Assembly: GCA_040385105.1 (NCBI GenBank)
Contig: JAZKHY010000061.1
Span: forward strand, 1 to 64,000
Source of the DNA: JACMQX01 sp040385105
Lineage (GTDB): Bacteria > Pseudomonadota > Gammaproteobacteria > Burkholderiales > Burkholderiaceae_C
Length of the DNA stretch: 64,000 nt
Direction: 5' to 3'
The position numbers and the translations under genes are program-made. Each line of letters begins with the position of its first letter. The stretch's first letter is position 1. This document shows, piece by piece, positions 28,576-37,128 of the stretch. The notes beneath the pieces are model-generated. The model was not told the DNA's origin. It worked only from the letters and a program-made list of their open reading frames with translations, and did not search any database.

Positions 28576-29877
28576 TCACTTCAGCCGTTCCTGCAGGAAC
28601 GCCAGCACCCGCGGCTCCCTGAAGTAGCTGGTGTGATGCACCGTGGGGCTGGTTTTCAGGTCAAGAAAGTCACCCGGCTTGATCACGTCCTTCTCGCCCA
28701 GCTGCGACATCGCCTGCACGTCCACCACCAGGTCGTTCGGCCCGTCAAAGATCAGGTCTGCGCCTGCGTACTTGAGCTGGTTGCCGATGTTGTTGAAGCG
28801 CTTCCAGAACTTCCAGCCCTGGGCGCTTTCGTCCGGCTGGAAGTACACGCCGACGCCGGCCAGCGCGGGGCGGGTCTGCCACTGCTCGCGGAAGAGCTGC
28901 TGCACCTCCAGGTTGTTCGACGTCCTCTGCTGCGTGGCCAGCCCCGGCACCAGCGACACGGCGGCGTCCATCACCGGCAGGCTGCTGCCCAGCCGCAATG
29001 TCTTGCCGAAAATGCGCGCCAGCCCCGCCGCACCCGCAGCCAGCGGCAGCACCGCACTGGCCGCCCCTGCCGCGTCGGCCGCTGCTTCCGCCACATTGGC
29101 AAACAGGTCCAGCGCCGCGCGCAGCCGCGCCGGCGATGCAAGGCTGGTGCCGGTGAGCGGCGAGCCGACGAACACCACCCGCTCGACGGGCAGCGCGCGC
29201 AGCCGCAGCAGCCATGACACGACCAGGCCGCCCCGGCTGTGGCACACCACGTCGATCGGGCCCTTGATGCCGCCCAGCGCGCCCATCAGGTCCACGGCGT
29301 TGGACCAGGCGCCGACCGACAGTGTGGGGTGGTCGAAGGTCAGCACCGCGCTGTAGTCCTGCTCCCATCGGGTCAGCAGATCCCGGCCTTGCTGTGTGGC
29401 CTGCAGTTCGCTGATGTACATGTCGCCTTTGCTGAAGGTGCCGTGCACCAGCAGCAGCACACGGCCGGTGATGGATGCCGTTGCATCCAGCGGCTGCAGC
29501 GCCCCGCCTGCCCAGCGGCGCAGGCCGCGCGCGGGTGTGAGCCTGGCGTCCAGCGCCTGCAGGCCGGTGGTGATGTCGTTGCCGCCCAGGTCATGAAAGC
29601 GGAACTGGGTGACCACGGCCTGCTGCGCGACATGGGCCGCGCGGTAGCTGCGCCGGCGGCGGCCCTGGCTGCCGGCGGGAGGCTGGTAGTTCCAGCGCAG
29701 CACGCCATCGCCGTCGCGCAGCAGCTGCAGGGTGGCGCGCGCGTCCAGCTCGTCGGGCGAGAACGCGCGGCGCCGCCGCCGGGCCATGGGCACCTCAGGC
29801 GCCATGCCGGCCGCAAGCGGCGCCTGGCCGAGTTCAAGCATGCCTTCCACATCCTGCCAGAGCTGCGGGTTGTTCAT
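28576..29877 (-). CDS. Alpha/beta hydrolase partner of CHAT protein (DUF7379-like)
   Basis: 433 residues. After an Arg-rich N-terminal region comes an alpha/beta hydrolase domain: GRVLLLVHGTFS oxyanion region and nucleophile elbow VCHSRGGLVV with Ser214, then FVGSPLTGTSLASP. The C-terminal part ends KTSPTVHHTSYFREP, where a His of the triad is plausible. An internal stretch rich in Ala and Gly (about 285-330) may associate with membranes. The ATG overlaps the stop of the CHAT gene (ATGA), giving a tight two-gene unit. A lipase- or esterase-like effector is plausible but unproven. Confidence 0.8.
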   Translation of the reverse strand: MNNPQLWQDVEGMLELGQAPLAAGMAPEVPMARRRRRAFSPDELDARATLQLLRDGDGVLRWNYQPPAGSQGRRRRSYRAAHVAQQAVVTQFRFHDLGGNDITTGLQALDARLTPARGLRRWAGGALQPLDATASITGRVLLLVHGTFSKGDMYISELQATQQGRDLLTRWEQDYSAVLTFDHPTLSVGAWSNAVDLMGALGGIKGPIDVVCHSRGGLVVSWLLRLRALPVERVVFVGSPLTGTSLASPARLRAALDLFANVAEAAADAAGAASAVLPLAAGAAGLARIFGKTLRLGSSLPVMDAAVSLVPGLATQQRTSNNLEVQQLFREQWQTRPALAGVGVYFQPDESAQGWKFWKRFNNIGNQLKYAGADLIFDGPNDLVVDVQAMSQLGEKDVIKPGDFLDLKTSPTVHHTSYFREPRVLAFLQERLK

Positions 29878-32234
29878 GGTGTGTCCTCCACGATGGGCAG
29901 GGGTGTGACGCCTTCGACCCGGGCCCGCACGATGTCCAGCATCGAGTGGAACTCGCGCGCGTCGGCGAGCGCCTGCACGCCGGCCTCGATGGCTTCGATG
30001 AAGCCGCAGTTCTCCGTCAGCCGCACCGTCTCTATCGGCACCAGCTCGCGCGCGCGGATGCGCAGCGCCAGTTCCTGGTGCGCGTCGCGGCCCAGCGTCT
30101 GCCACGGGTGCTTCTGGATGCCGCTGGACGAGGCATGCTGCGCGCCGCCTTCCGGCGGCGCATTGCCGGCGGGGAACATCGCGGCATTGAAGTCCTCCTG
30201 GAACCTGCGGTGGCGCCAGTAGCCGGGCAGGGCATGGCCCTCCAGCAGGAAGATCACCGGGTAGATATCCACCAGCTCCAGGCAGGCCGCATAGAGCAGC
30301 GCCAGGTCGATGCAGGTGCCGGCCGCGTTGCGGTGCACGGCGCTCGGCGTGCGCAGGCGCTGGGAGTCCAGCCCCGCGCTGTAGGTCGGCGGCGGGTTGA
30401 TGTAGCCCAGCTGCCAGTCATGCAGCAGCGTGGCCCAGATGGCCTGGGCCTGCAGGTCCACCTCCTGCAGCTGTTCCTCCACGGCGGGGTTCTCGTCGGG
30501 CGCGGCCTGGTAGCCCTCGAAGCCCGCGGTCGGGTCGTCGCGCAGCACCCGCACATAGCGCTGCGCCTGCTGCACCGCGCGCATCACCTGCGCATCGCGC
30601 GGCAGCACGAAGGAGGGCAGCCACTGGCCGTCCCGTGCGTTGTCGCGCCACTGGTCCACCGGCAGCAGCCGCACCCGGTGGCTCTCGCGCTGCAGCACCT
30701 TGCCGCCCACCGACAGCTGCACCACCACGCTGCTGTTGACCGCCTCGCGCACCGAGCGCACCAGCGTCGCGGTGAGCGGTACATGGATGTCGTCCGCCAG
30801 GTTCCAGCGGTCGCCGTCGCCGGCGGCAAAGCATTTGCTGTACACCGCCTTCTCGGTACCCAGGTGCACCTCCACCTCGGCCAGGATCATGTCGCCTGCA
30901 TCGGCGTCGTTTCGCTCGATGACGAAGCTGTCGAACAGGCTCCCCTTCTTCGTGTTGTGCAGTACCGCGTAGTTGATCTCGCGGGCTGGTCGCGCCAGCA
31001 GCGCGGGCGGTCCTTTGGCCTGGCGCGCCGTGCCGGCCCGGGGCTGCGCGGCCTGCGCGCTGGCGGTGAGGTCGAACGCGCTCCACAGCGTGATGCCGGT
31101 GGCGCGCCGCGCGCCGGGCTCCAGCTTCGCGCGGGCCCAGGCATCCTCAAAGGCAACCGGCAGCGGGAGCTTGCGGCCCATGAGGGCGCTGTAGAGCAGC
31201 TCGAAGAAATAGTCGCCAAAGCTGCTGTCAAACTCGCCCTGGAAGCCGATGGCCGCCGATGCCGCGCCTTGCCCCACCATCAGGGCGGCCGTGCGTGCGG
31301 CCGAGTTGGCCACGCTGATGCCCGCCAGCACCGGCCGGTGCGTCGCGGCGGCCAGTGCCTCGGCCAGGTCAAGCGCGGTCACCACACAGGGCCGCCCGCT
31401 CGGCCCCGTCATCAGGTAGCCGTCCTGCAGCACGCCTTCTTCCTGCAGCAGGCGGGCCAGCGTGCACTGGATGTGGCCCTCGCGCGCCGCGTAGCCGGCC
31501 TGCGGCAGCAGCGCCTCCGGCAGGTCCACCAGCGTCTGCGGGCCGGCCAGCTCGCGCAGCTCGGCCAGGCCCTGCACATTGTCAAAGCCGCTCAGGTGCA
31601 GCACGTCGGGCTGCCAGGCGTCCACCTCGGCCACCAGCACATCGCGGGTCGGGTTCCACAGGATGCGCAGGTCCGCCGTGCCCTTGAGCGCCCGGGCCAG
31701 GCGGCGGCGCTCGCCTTCAAAGTCCCAGGCCTCGCCAAGGCGCCCCGGCGCGCTCTGCACATAGAGCACCCGGGGCTTGCTGCCGATGCTGCCGCGTGCG
31801 GCGGAAGCCGCGGGGGACGGGCGCAGCTCGCGCATCACGGTGAAGCGGTCGTCCGTGCGGCTGCGGTGCGCCTGGGTGGCCGCCGACAGCACGTATTCCC
31901 ACGGGAAGATGCGCCCGGCCCAGCCGGCGTCTTCCGACTCATAAGGCATGCGCACAATGACCTGGTCGGCCTGCGCGATGCGCTTGAGGTCTTCGTCGCC
32001 GATACCGAATGACCTGAGCGTGGCCTGCGCGTCCTGGGTGCGGACGCTGCGCGCGTCGGGGTTGTCGGCCCAGCGCTCGCGGGCGCGCAGCACATAGCTC
32101 CAGCGCATGGCCTGCTGCGCAAGCGTGGTGGGTGGCGTGCCGGGCGGCGGCTTGCCGCCCAAGGCGATGTCGCGCCCGGCGGCGCGCAGGGTAATGCGCT
32201 TCAGCCCGTCTTGCAGGGCAGGGGTGGAGACCAT
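29874..32234 (-). CDS. CHAT-domain protein with C-terminal transglutaminase-like domain
   Basis: 786 residues. The first 390 form a CHAT (caspase-HetF-associated) domain: DVLHLSGFDN, AGISVANSAARTAALMVGQGAASAAIGFQGEFD laid out as in the family, but the catalytic His position is Phe217 and the Cys position Ala309. A middle region (about 400-600) is unassigned. The C-terminal part has GTCIDLALLYAACLE (Cys641) and LLEGHALPGYW (His667), the Cys-His pattern of the transglutaminase-like segment found in DUF4011-type proteins. ATG preceded by GAGGT. It is co-transcribed with the hydrolase gene and lies between metabolic loci. Such pairing suggests a defence or regulated-effector module. Confidence 0.8.
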   Translation of the reverse strand: MVSTPALQDGLKRITLRAAGRDIALGGKPPPGTPPTTLAQQAMRWSYVLRARERWADNPDARSVRTQDAQATLRSFGIGDEDLKRIAQADQVIVRMPYESEDAGWAGRIFPWEYVLSAATQAHRSRTDDRFTVMRELRPSPAASAARGSIGSKPRVLYVQSAPGRLGEAWDFEGERRRLARALKGTADLRILWNPTRDVLVAEVDAWQPDVLHLSGFDNVQGLAELRELAGPQTLVDLPEALLPQAGYAAREGHIQCTLARLLQEEGVLQDGYLMTGPSGRPCVVTALDLAEALAAATHRPVLAGISVANSAARTAALMVGQGAASAAIGFQGEFDSSFGDYFFELLYSALMGRKLPLPVAFEDAWARAKLEPGARRATGITLWSAFDLTASAQAAQPRAGTARQAKGPPALLARPAREINYAVLHNTKKGSLFDSFVIERNDADAGDMILAEVEVHLGTEKAVYSKCFAAGDGDRWNLADDIHVPLTATLVRSVREAVNSSVVVQLSVGGKVLQRESHRVRLLPVDQWRDNARDGQWLPSFVLPRDAQVMRAVQQAQRYVRVLRDDPTAGFEGYQAAPDENPAVEEQLQEVDLQAQAIWATLLHDWQLGYINPPPTYSAGLDSQRLRTPSAVHRNAAGTCIDLALLYAACLELVDIYPVIFLLEGHALPGYWRHRRFQEDFNAAMFPAGNAPPEGGAQHASSSGIQKHPWQTLGRDAHQELALRIRARELVPIETVRLTENCGFIEAIEAGVQALADAREFHSMLDIVRARVEGVTPLPIVEDTP

Positions 32235-32344
32235 GGAAACCTCACGTTGTCCAGGTTAATGCAACCCGGATTGTGGGCCCAACCGGTACGCCGGCGCATC
32301 CTCAGTTTGGAGGAGGCGCGCAGTGCTTGCCACCCGTCGCCTGC

Positions 32345-33331
32345 CTACTCCTTGATGTCCGCCGCCTTGACCGCCGCGGCCCAGCGCACCAGGTCGCCCC
32401 GCACACGTGCGCCGAAGGCTTCTGCGGTCGTGCCCTCGGGCACCAGGCCGTTGTCGCGCATGCGCGCGGCGATGTCGGGCATCTTGAGGATGGCAGCCAC
32501 TTCGGCCTGAAGCTTCGCGACGATCTCCGGCGGTGTACCGGCCGGCGCCATCAGGCCGTACCAGGTGGTCATCTCGAAGCCCGGCAGGAACTCGGCCACC
32601 GTGGGCACGTCGGGCAGGATGTCCGAGCGCCTGGCCTCGCTCACCGCCAGGGCCCGCAGCCGGCCTTCCTGGATCAGGCCGCGCACGCCGGCCACGCCGA
32701 CAAAAGCCGTCTGGATCTGCCCGCCGAGCAGGTCAGTGTTGACCAGCGAAGAGCCGCGGTAGGGCGCATGGATCATGTCGATCTTCGCGCCCTGGGCCAG
32801 CGTGGCGGCCGCCAGGTGGGTGGAGCTGCCAATGCCGACGGAGCCGTAAGCGACCTTGCCGGGGTTGGCCCTGGCATAGGCAATCAGTTCAGGCAGCGTC
32901 TTCGCCGGGAAGTCGCTTCGCACCACCAGCACCGTGGGGCTGGATGAGATCTGGGTGATCGGCACGAAGTCCTTCACCGGATCGTAGGACGGCCTGGGTT
33001 GCAGTGCCGGGCTGATCGAGATCGGGCCCACATGCGCAAACAGCAGCGTATAGCCATCGGGCTTCGCGCGTGCCACAAAGGCCGAGCCGATGGTGCCGTT
33101 GGCGCCGCTTTTGGTGTCGATGACAAAGGGCTGGCCCAGGCGCGCCGCGAGCTTCTCGGCAATCGGCCGGATAATGCCTTCTGCCGGGCCGCCAGCTGCC
33201 CAGGGGTTGATGACCATGACGGGGCGGGTGGGCCAGGGGTCGGCCGCGAAGGCGGATGCGGCAGCGGTGAGGGCGGTGGCGAGGCAGAGCGTCCGCGTGA
33301 AGGCGCGGCGGTTGAAGCGGGGCGATGGCAT
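32345..33331 (-). CDS. Bug/TctC-family substrate-binding protein
   Basis: 328 residues with signal RTLCLATALTAAASAFAAD and Bug loops RPVMVINPWAAGGPAEGI and FVIDTKSGANGTIGSAFV. ATG 33331 follows CGGAGACAACC; an in-frame ATG 45 bases upstream has no site. It is divergent from the Bug gene at 33526, with a strong dyad in the shared intergenic region. The adjoining CHAT operon is on the same strand 110 bases downstream but is unlikely to be related in function. Confidence 0.9.
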   Translation of the reverse strand: MPSPRFNRRAFTRTLCLATALTAAASAFAADPWPTRPVMVINPWAAGGPAEGIIRPIAEKLAARLGQPFVIDTKSGANGTIGSAFVARAKPDGYTLLFAHVGPISISPALQPRPSYDPVKDFVPITQISSSPTVLVVRSDFPAKTLPELIAYARANPGKVAYGSVGIGSSTHLAAATLAQGAKIDMIHAPYRGSSLVNTDLLGGQIQTAFVGVAGVRGLIQEGRLRALAVSEARRSDILPDVPTVAEFLPGFEMTTWYGLMAPAGTPPEIVAKLQAEVAAILKMPDIAARMRDNGLVPEGTTAEAFGARVRGDLVRWAAAVKAADIKE

Positions 33332-33417
33332 GGTTGTCTCCGGAGTATTCGATGGGGGCGAAATGCACCTTAGCAAGCGCTACCTGCACGGTCAACGAAA
33401 TCGGCGCGGCCAGGCCT

Positions 33418-33442
33418 GATCGATTCGCAAATTGAATGGATC
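33418..33442. promoter_or_regulatory. Operator dyad between divergent Bug genes
   Basis: GATCGATTC-N7-GAATGGATC, 9+9 bases with one mismatch and T-N11-A geometry typical of LysR-type sites. It lies in the 194-base gap between two divergent Bug genes, 83 bases upstream of the + strand ATG. No LysR gene is adjacent. Confidence 0.55.
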
Positions 33443-33525
33443 GCAGGGGCGAAGTCTCAAAATGGATTGGACGCGCAGGCCGCCTTCGTGCCAAAGTTCT
33501 CCTGCTGCCCCAAAGGAGACAAGAC

Positions 33526-34497
33526 ATGAAACGCAGAACCCTCGCGCTGCTTTGCGCGGCCATATGCATGGCCGGCATGGCCGGCCCCGCACTGGCCGAC
33601 TACCCCGACAAGCCCATCCGCCTGATCATTCCCTTTGCCGCCGGCGGCGCCACCGACGTGGTCGGCCGTGCCCTGGCCAATGCCATGAGCAGGAACATGG
33701 GCCAGCAGGTGGTGGTGGACAACAAGCCCGGCGCAGGCGGCATCCTGGCCGGCACGCTGCTGGTGAAGGCACCGCCCGACGGCTACACCATTCTCATGGG
33801 CTCGATCGGCATGCTGAGCATCGGCCCCAACCTGCGCAGCGACTTGCCCTACAGCATCAAGGACAGCTTTGTGCCGGTGGCGCAGGTGTCGGCCACGCCG
33901 AACATCATCGTGGCGCACCCGTCGCTCAAGGCCAACAACCTGCGCGAACTGATTGCGCAGGCCAAGGCCGAGCCGGGCAAGATCCCGTTCGGCTCCTCCG
34001 GCCCCGCGACTTCCACGCACCTGAGCGGAGAGCTGTTCCAGGCCATGGCCGGCGTGAAGCTGGTGCATGTGCCCTACAAGGGCGGCGCGCAGGCGCTGAA
34101 CGACCTGCTGGCCGGGCAGATCCCGCTGATGTTCGACACCATGTCGGCCGTGCAGTCGGTCAAGGCGGGCAAGCTCAAGGCCTTCGGCATCACGTCGGAC
34201 AAGCGCTCGCCGCTGCTGCCTGATGTGCCGACGGTGGCCGAGGCCGGGCTGCCCGGCTACAAGACGAGTTCCTGGAACGGCATCATGGCGCCGGCCGGCA
34301 CGCCGCGCGAGGTGGTGGCCAGGCTCAATGCCGAAATCAACAAGGCGCTGTCCTCGCCCGATGTGCAGAAGTCGCTGGCGGCCGACGGCTCGGAAACGCG
34401 CGGCGGCACAGCGGAGGAGTTCGGCAGGTTCATCGCCGACGAAACCCAGCGCTGGGGCAAGCTCATCAAGGACGCAGGTATCAAGGCAAGCGAATGA
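33526..34497 (+). CDS. Bug/TctC-family substrate-binding protein
   Basis: 323 residues, with signal LALLCAAICMAGMAGPALAD and Bug loops KPIRLIIPFAAGGATDVVGR and VVVDNKPGAGGILAGTLL. ATG 33526 is preceded by AAAGGAGACAAGAC. It opens a five-gene operon (Bug, fused CoA transferase, SDR, thiolase-like, DUF35) and overlaps the CoA transferase ATG (ATGA), so it probably binds the acid that this operon degrades. Confidence 0.9.
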   Translation: MKRRTLALLCAAICMAGMAGPALADYPDKPIRLIIPFAAGGATDVVGRALANAMSRNMGQQVVVDNKPGAGGILAGTLLVKAPPDGYTILMGSIGMLSIGPNLRSDLPYSIKDSFVPVAQVSATPNIIVAHPSLKANNLRELIAQAKAEPGKIPFGSSGPATSTHLSGELFQAMAGVKLVHVPYKGGAQALNDLLAGQIPLMFDTMSAVQSVKAGKLKAFGITSDKRSPLLPDVPTVAEAGLPGYKTSSWNGIMAPAGTPREVVARLNAEINKALSSPDVQKSLAADGSETRGGTAEEFGRFIADETQRWGKLIKDAGIKASE

Positions 34498-37109
34498 CCC
34501 TCAAGACATCGACGGCAACAATGGACACTCCCGCCGGCACCAGGCCCGGCACCCTCACAGGCCTGCGCGTCATCGAATGGGCCGACGAGCTTGGCGAATA
34601 CGCCGGCCTGCTGCTGGCCGGCATGGGCGCGGAAGTCATCAAGATCGAGCCGCCCGAAGGCAGCAGCACGCGGGGCATCGGCCCGTTCTACAAGGACGAG
34701 CCGGGCCGCGAGAACTCGCTGTATTTCTGGAACTACAACCGCGGCAAGCGCTCCGTGGTCCTGCCGCAGGGCCGGGAGGCTGCTGCACTGCTGAAGCTCA
34801 TCGCCTCGGCCGATATCCTGCTGGATTCCAGCTGCGGCGTGCTCAACGCACTGCTGGGCCTGGACCGCGCGGCGCTCGCCGCGAAGTTCCCGGCGCTGAT
34901 CGTCGCGCGCATCACGCCATTCGGCGACACCGGGCCGTGGAAGGACTTCAAGGCCAGCGACCTGGTGCACCTGGCCCTGGGCGGCGTGATGATGAACTGC
35001 GGCTACGACCGCGACCCGTCCGGCCGCTACGACCTGCCGCCGATTGCGCCGCAGCTCTGGCATGCGTACCACATCACCGGCGAGCAGCTGAACATCGGCA
35101 TCATGGCGGCGCTCGTGCACCGGCTGCACACGGGGGAAGGGCAGGACGTGTCGTGTGCCGTCCATGAAGCCGTGTCGAAGAACACCGAGGTGGATTTGAT
35201 GTCGTGGGTGATGCGCCGCGCGCCCGTTTACCGCCAGACCTGCCGTCATGCCGCCGAGAGCCTGGGCCGCGTGCCCAGCATCAGCCACACCAAGGATGGC
35301 CGCTGGTGCATGACCTGGGGCGTGTCGGCCCGTGACGAGCTGAACCTCGTTCCCTTCCTGCGCCGCTACGACATGGCCGCCGACCTGGAACTGCCGGGCG
35401 AGGGGGCCGACATGAGGGCGCGCAGCATTCCCGGCACCGTGGCCATGAGCGAGCGCACGGCCCACAAGCTGGAGGTGATCCAGCGCTTCGTCGGCGCATA
35501 CACCTATGCCAACCTGCCGTGGAACGACGCACAGGATGCGGGTCTCTTGTGGGCACCGCTGCGCAAGCCGCATGAGAATGCGCTGGATGCGCACTGGCTG
35601 GCGCGCAAGACCTTTGCCGATATCGAGCACCCTGACCTTGGCCGCAGCTTCCGCTACCCGGTGAGCAAGTGGCTCAGCACCGCCACCGACTGGCAGCCGG
35701 GCCGCCGCGCGCCGCTGCTGGGCGAAGACACGGAGCAGGTGCTGTCGTCCATTCCTGAACTGAAAACAGAACGCGTGAGGAAGCCGTTCACCGGCAAGCC
35801 GGTGACGCTGTCGGCGCGTGGCAAGCCGTTCCCGCTGCAGGGCATCCGCATCCTGGACTTCTCCTGGTTCCTCGCCTCGGCCGGCGGCACCCGCATTGCC
35901 GCTGCCATGGGCGCTGAATGCCTGAAGGTGGAGTGGAAGGAAAACCCCGACACGCGGCTTGCCGCGATGGCGCCCATCGGCGGCCGCGAGGCGCGTGAGG
36001 AGGCTACGGCCCCGCTCAAGGGCGTGACCGACTCCGACATGGGCGGCCAGTTCAACAACAAGAATTCGGGCAAGCGCGGCATGTCGCTGAACATCCGCCA
36101 CCCCGAGGGGCTGGAGATCGCCAAGCGGCTCGTCGCGCAGTGCGATGTGGTGGCCGAAGGCTTCTCGCCCGGCGTGCTGGAGCGGCTGGGCCTGGGCTAT
36201 GAGGTGATGAAGTCCATCAAGCCCGACATCATCTACATCCAGCAGTCCGGCATGGGCGGCGCGGGCACCTACGGGCGCTTCCGTACCGTGGGTCCGGTGG
36301 CTGCATCGTTTGCCGGCACGTCCGAGATGTCGGGCCTGCCCGACCCGGCCCTGCCTGCGGGCTGGGGCTATTCGTACCTGGACTGGATGGGCGCGTATGG
36401 ATTTGCGCTGGCCATCCTCGGCGCCATCTTCCACCGCGACCGCACCGGCGAAGGCCAGTTCATCGACTCGTCGCAGTGCGAGGCGGGCATGTTCCTGTCG
36501 GGCGCGACGGTGCTGGACTGGTCAGCCAACGACCGGCCCTGGACGCGCATCGGCAATCGTTCACCCTACAAGCCCGCCGCGCCGCACGGTGCCTACCGCT
36601 GCAAGCCGGATGCGGAGAAGGGCGACGACAGCTGGATTGCGATTGCCTGCTTTGACGAAGCCGAGTGGCTGGCGTTGACGGAGCATGCGGGCCTGCAGGC
36701 CTTGCGCGCCGACCCGCGCTTTGCGACGCTGGCCGCGCGCCTGGCCCACCAGGATGCGCTGGATGAGGCCGTGACCGCCTGGACGCTGACGCAGGACGCG
36801 TATGACGCCATGTTCGACCTGCAGGCGGTGAAGGTGCCGGCCGGCGTGTGCCAGACCGCCGGCGACCGCTGCGACCGCGACCCGCAGCTTCAGGTGCTGG
36901 AATGGCTGACTGAAGTGACCGGCAGCAAGATCGGCCGCTGGCCGGTGGCCGAGATGCCGGCCAAGCTCAGCGCGACACCGCCGTACTCCGGCGGCCCCAT
37001 CGACCGCGCCGCGCCCTGCTATGGCGAGGATAACCGCCACATCCTCACGCAATACCTGGGCTACTCCGACGAAGACGTCGTGCGGCTTGAGCGCGAGAAC
37101 GTCATTTGA
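34494..37109 (+). CDS. Fused two-domain family III (CaiB/BaiF) CoA transferase
   Basis: 871 residues, about twice the usual length, with two consecutive CaiB/BaiF domains (about 20-420 and 440-860). The second has the nucleophilic Asp candidate Asp630 in GYSYLDWMGAYG and TGEGQFIDSSQCEA; in the first the equivalent stretch (APQLWHAYHITGEQ) has no Asp, so one active and one degenerate site is likely. Family III enzymes move CoA between acids. The benzylsuccinate CoA transferase (BbsEF) is built from two such subunits; here they would be fused. Confidence 0.85.
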   Translation: MTLKTSTATMDTPAGTRPGTLTGLRVIEWADELGEYAGLLLAGMGAEVIKIEPPEGSSTRGIGPFYKDEPGRENSLYFWNYNRGKRSVVLPQGREAAALLKLIASADILLDSSCGVLNALLGLDRAALAAKFPALIVARITPFGDTGPWKDFKASDLVHLALGGVMMNCGYDRDPSGRYDLPPIAPQLWHAYHITGEQLNIGIMAALVHRLHTGEGQDVSCAVHEAVSKNTEVDLMSWVMRRAPVYRQTCRHAAESLGRVPSISHTKDGRWCMTWGVSARDELNLVPFLRRYDMAADLELPGEGADMRARSIPGTVAMSERTAHKLEVIQRFVGAYTYANLPWNDAQDAGLLWAPLRKPHENALDAHWLARKTFADIEHPDLGRSFRYPVSKWLSTATDWQPGRRAPLLGEDTEQVLSSIPELKTERVRKPFTGKPVTLSARGKPFPLQGIRILDFSWFLASAGGTRIAAAMGAECLKVEWKENPDTRLAAMAPIGGREAREEATAPLKGVTDSDMGGQFNNKNSGKRGMSLNIRHPEGLEIAKRLVAQCDVVAEGFSPGVLERLGLGYEVMKSIKPDIIYIQQSGMGGAGTYGRFRTVGPVAASFAGTSEMSGLPDPALPAGWGYSYLDWMGAYGFALAILGAIFHRDRTGEGQFIDSSQCEAGMFLSGATVLDWSANDRPWTRIGNRSPYKPAAPHGAYRCKPDAEKGDDSWIAIACFDEAEWLALTEHAGLQALRADPRFATLAARLAHQDALDEAVTAWTLTQDAYDAMFDLQAVKVPAGVCQTAGDRCDRDPQLQVLEWLTEVTGSKIGRWPVAEMPAKLSATPPYSGGPIDRAAPCYGEDNRHILTQYLGYSDEDVVRLERENVI

Positions 37110-37128
37110 CCGAATCACTGGATACCGC

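Noticed and set aside
29946..32012. A 688-residue + strand reading frame opposite the CHAT gene
   Set aside because: Shadow with Arg/Gly/His-rich composition and no ribosome site; the minus strand carries recognisable domains.
34257..36434. A 725-residue minus-strand reading frame opposite the CoA transferase
   Set aside because: Low-complexity shadow; the + strand encodes two clear CaiB/BaiF domains.
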